Shown: positions 6,502 to 6,554 of the stretch, piece by piece
Numbering within the stretch: the stretch's first letter is position 1
Layout: each line of letters begins with the position of its first letter
DNA from: CAYSVN01 sp964434585
Lineage (GTDB): Bacteria > Patescibacteriota > Gracilibacteria > Peribacterales > Peribacteraceae
Direction of reading: 5' to 3'
Assembly (NCBI GenBank): GCA_964434585.1
Contig: CAYSVN010000065.1
Location: forward strand, 1-6,554
DNA length: 6,554 nt
Notes under the pieces: model-generated
What the model was told of the DNA's origin: nothing
The model's database searches: none
The model's input: only the letters and a program-made list of their open reading frames with translations
Program-made: the position numbers and the translations under genes

Positions 6502-6535
6502 AAAAAACCCCAACCCTCCGTAAGGAGAATCGGGG
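6502..6535 (-). terminator. Rho-independent terminator of an unseen upstream minus-strand gene
   Basis: On the minus strand the RNA of 6535-6508 forms a 12-bp stem (CCCCGAUUCUCC with GGAGGGUUGGGG), with three G-U wobbles and a UUAC loop, followed by six U residues (6507-6502). It lies 76 bases upstream of the start codon. It implies that a minus-strand gene ends just beyond the right edge of the window. It is almost identical in sequence to the terminator at 128-161. Confidence 0.85.
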
Positions 6536-6554
6536 TAAATTTGGTATTCGTATC

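Overview
The window holds one very large gene on the minus strand, flanked by two short intergenic stretches (182 bases on the left, 129 on the right). The base composition is AT-rich. The gene encodes a secreted 2080-residue protein with S-layer homology (SLH) modules and a thrombospondin type-3 (TSP3) calcium-binding repeat, so the source is a bacterium that anchors proteins to its cell-wall surface. The design (SLH, a Gly/Ser linker, TSP3, then long arrays of poorly described beta-rich domains) resembles giant surface proteins of Patescibacteria/CPR lineages. That taxon call is a guess. No in-frame UGA interrupts the frame, so nothing here suggests a code in which UGA is read as Gly.

Layout, read 5' to 3' on the minus strand (right to left in window coordinates): a rho-independent terminator of an unseen upstream gene (6502-6535); a possible promoter (about 6468-6496); the start codon at 6425; a signal peptide; a first SLH module of three SLH motifs; a Ser/Gly linker and a TSP3 repeat; a second, degenerate copy of the SLH module; and three tandem units of about 515-525 residues that run exactly to the stop codon at 183. 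A second terminator (128-161), almost identical to the first, follows the gene. It is therefore probably monocistronic. Left of that terminator is a palindromic intergenic segment (42-117) of unknown role.

Each of the three long units contains three beta-rich domains (called A, B and D here) that share a sequence pattern, which gives about nine stalk domains. B and D each carry one likely disulfide, and D has no Lys or Arg in any copy. The likely role is structural: an SLH-anchored S-layer or fibre-like protein whose calcium-binding, acidic, disulfide-braced repeats project from the cell. No catalytic motif was seen.
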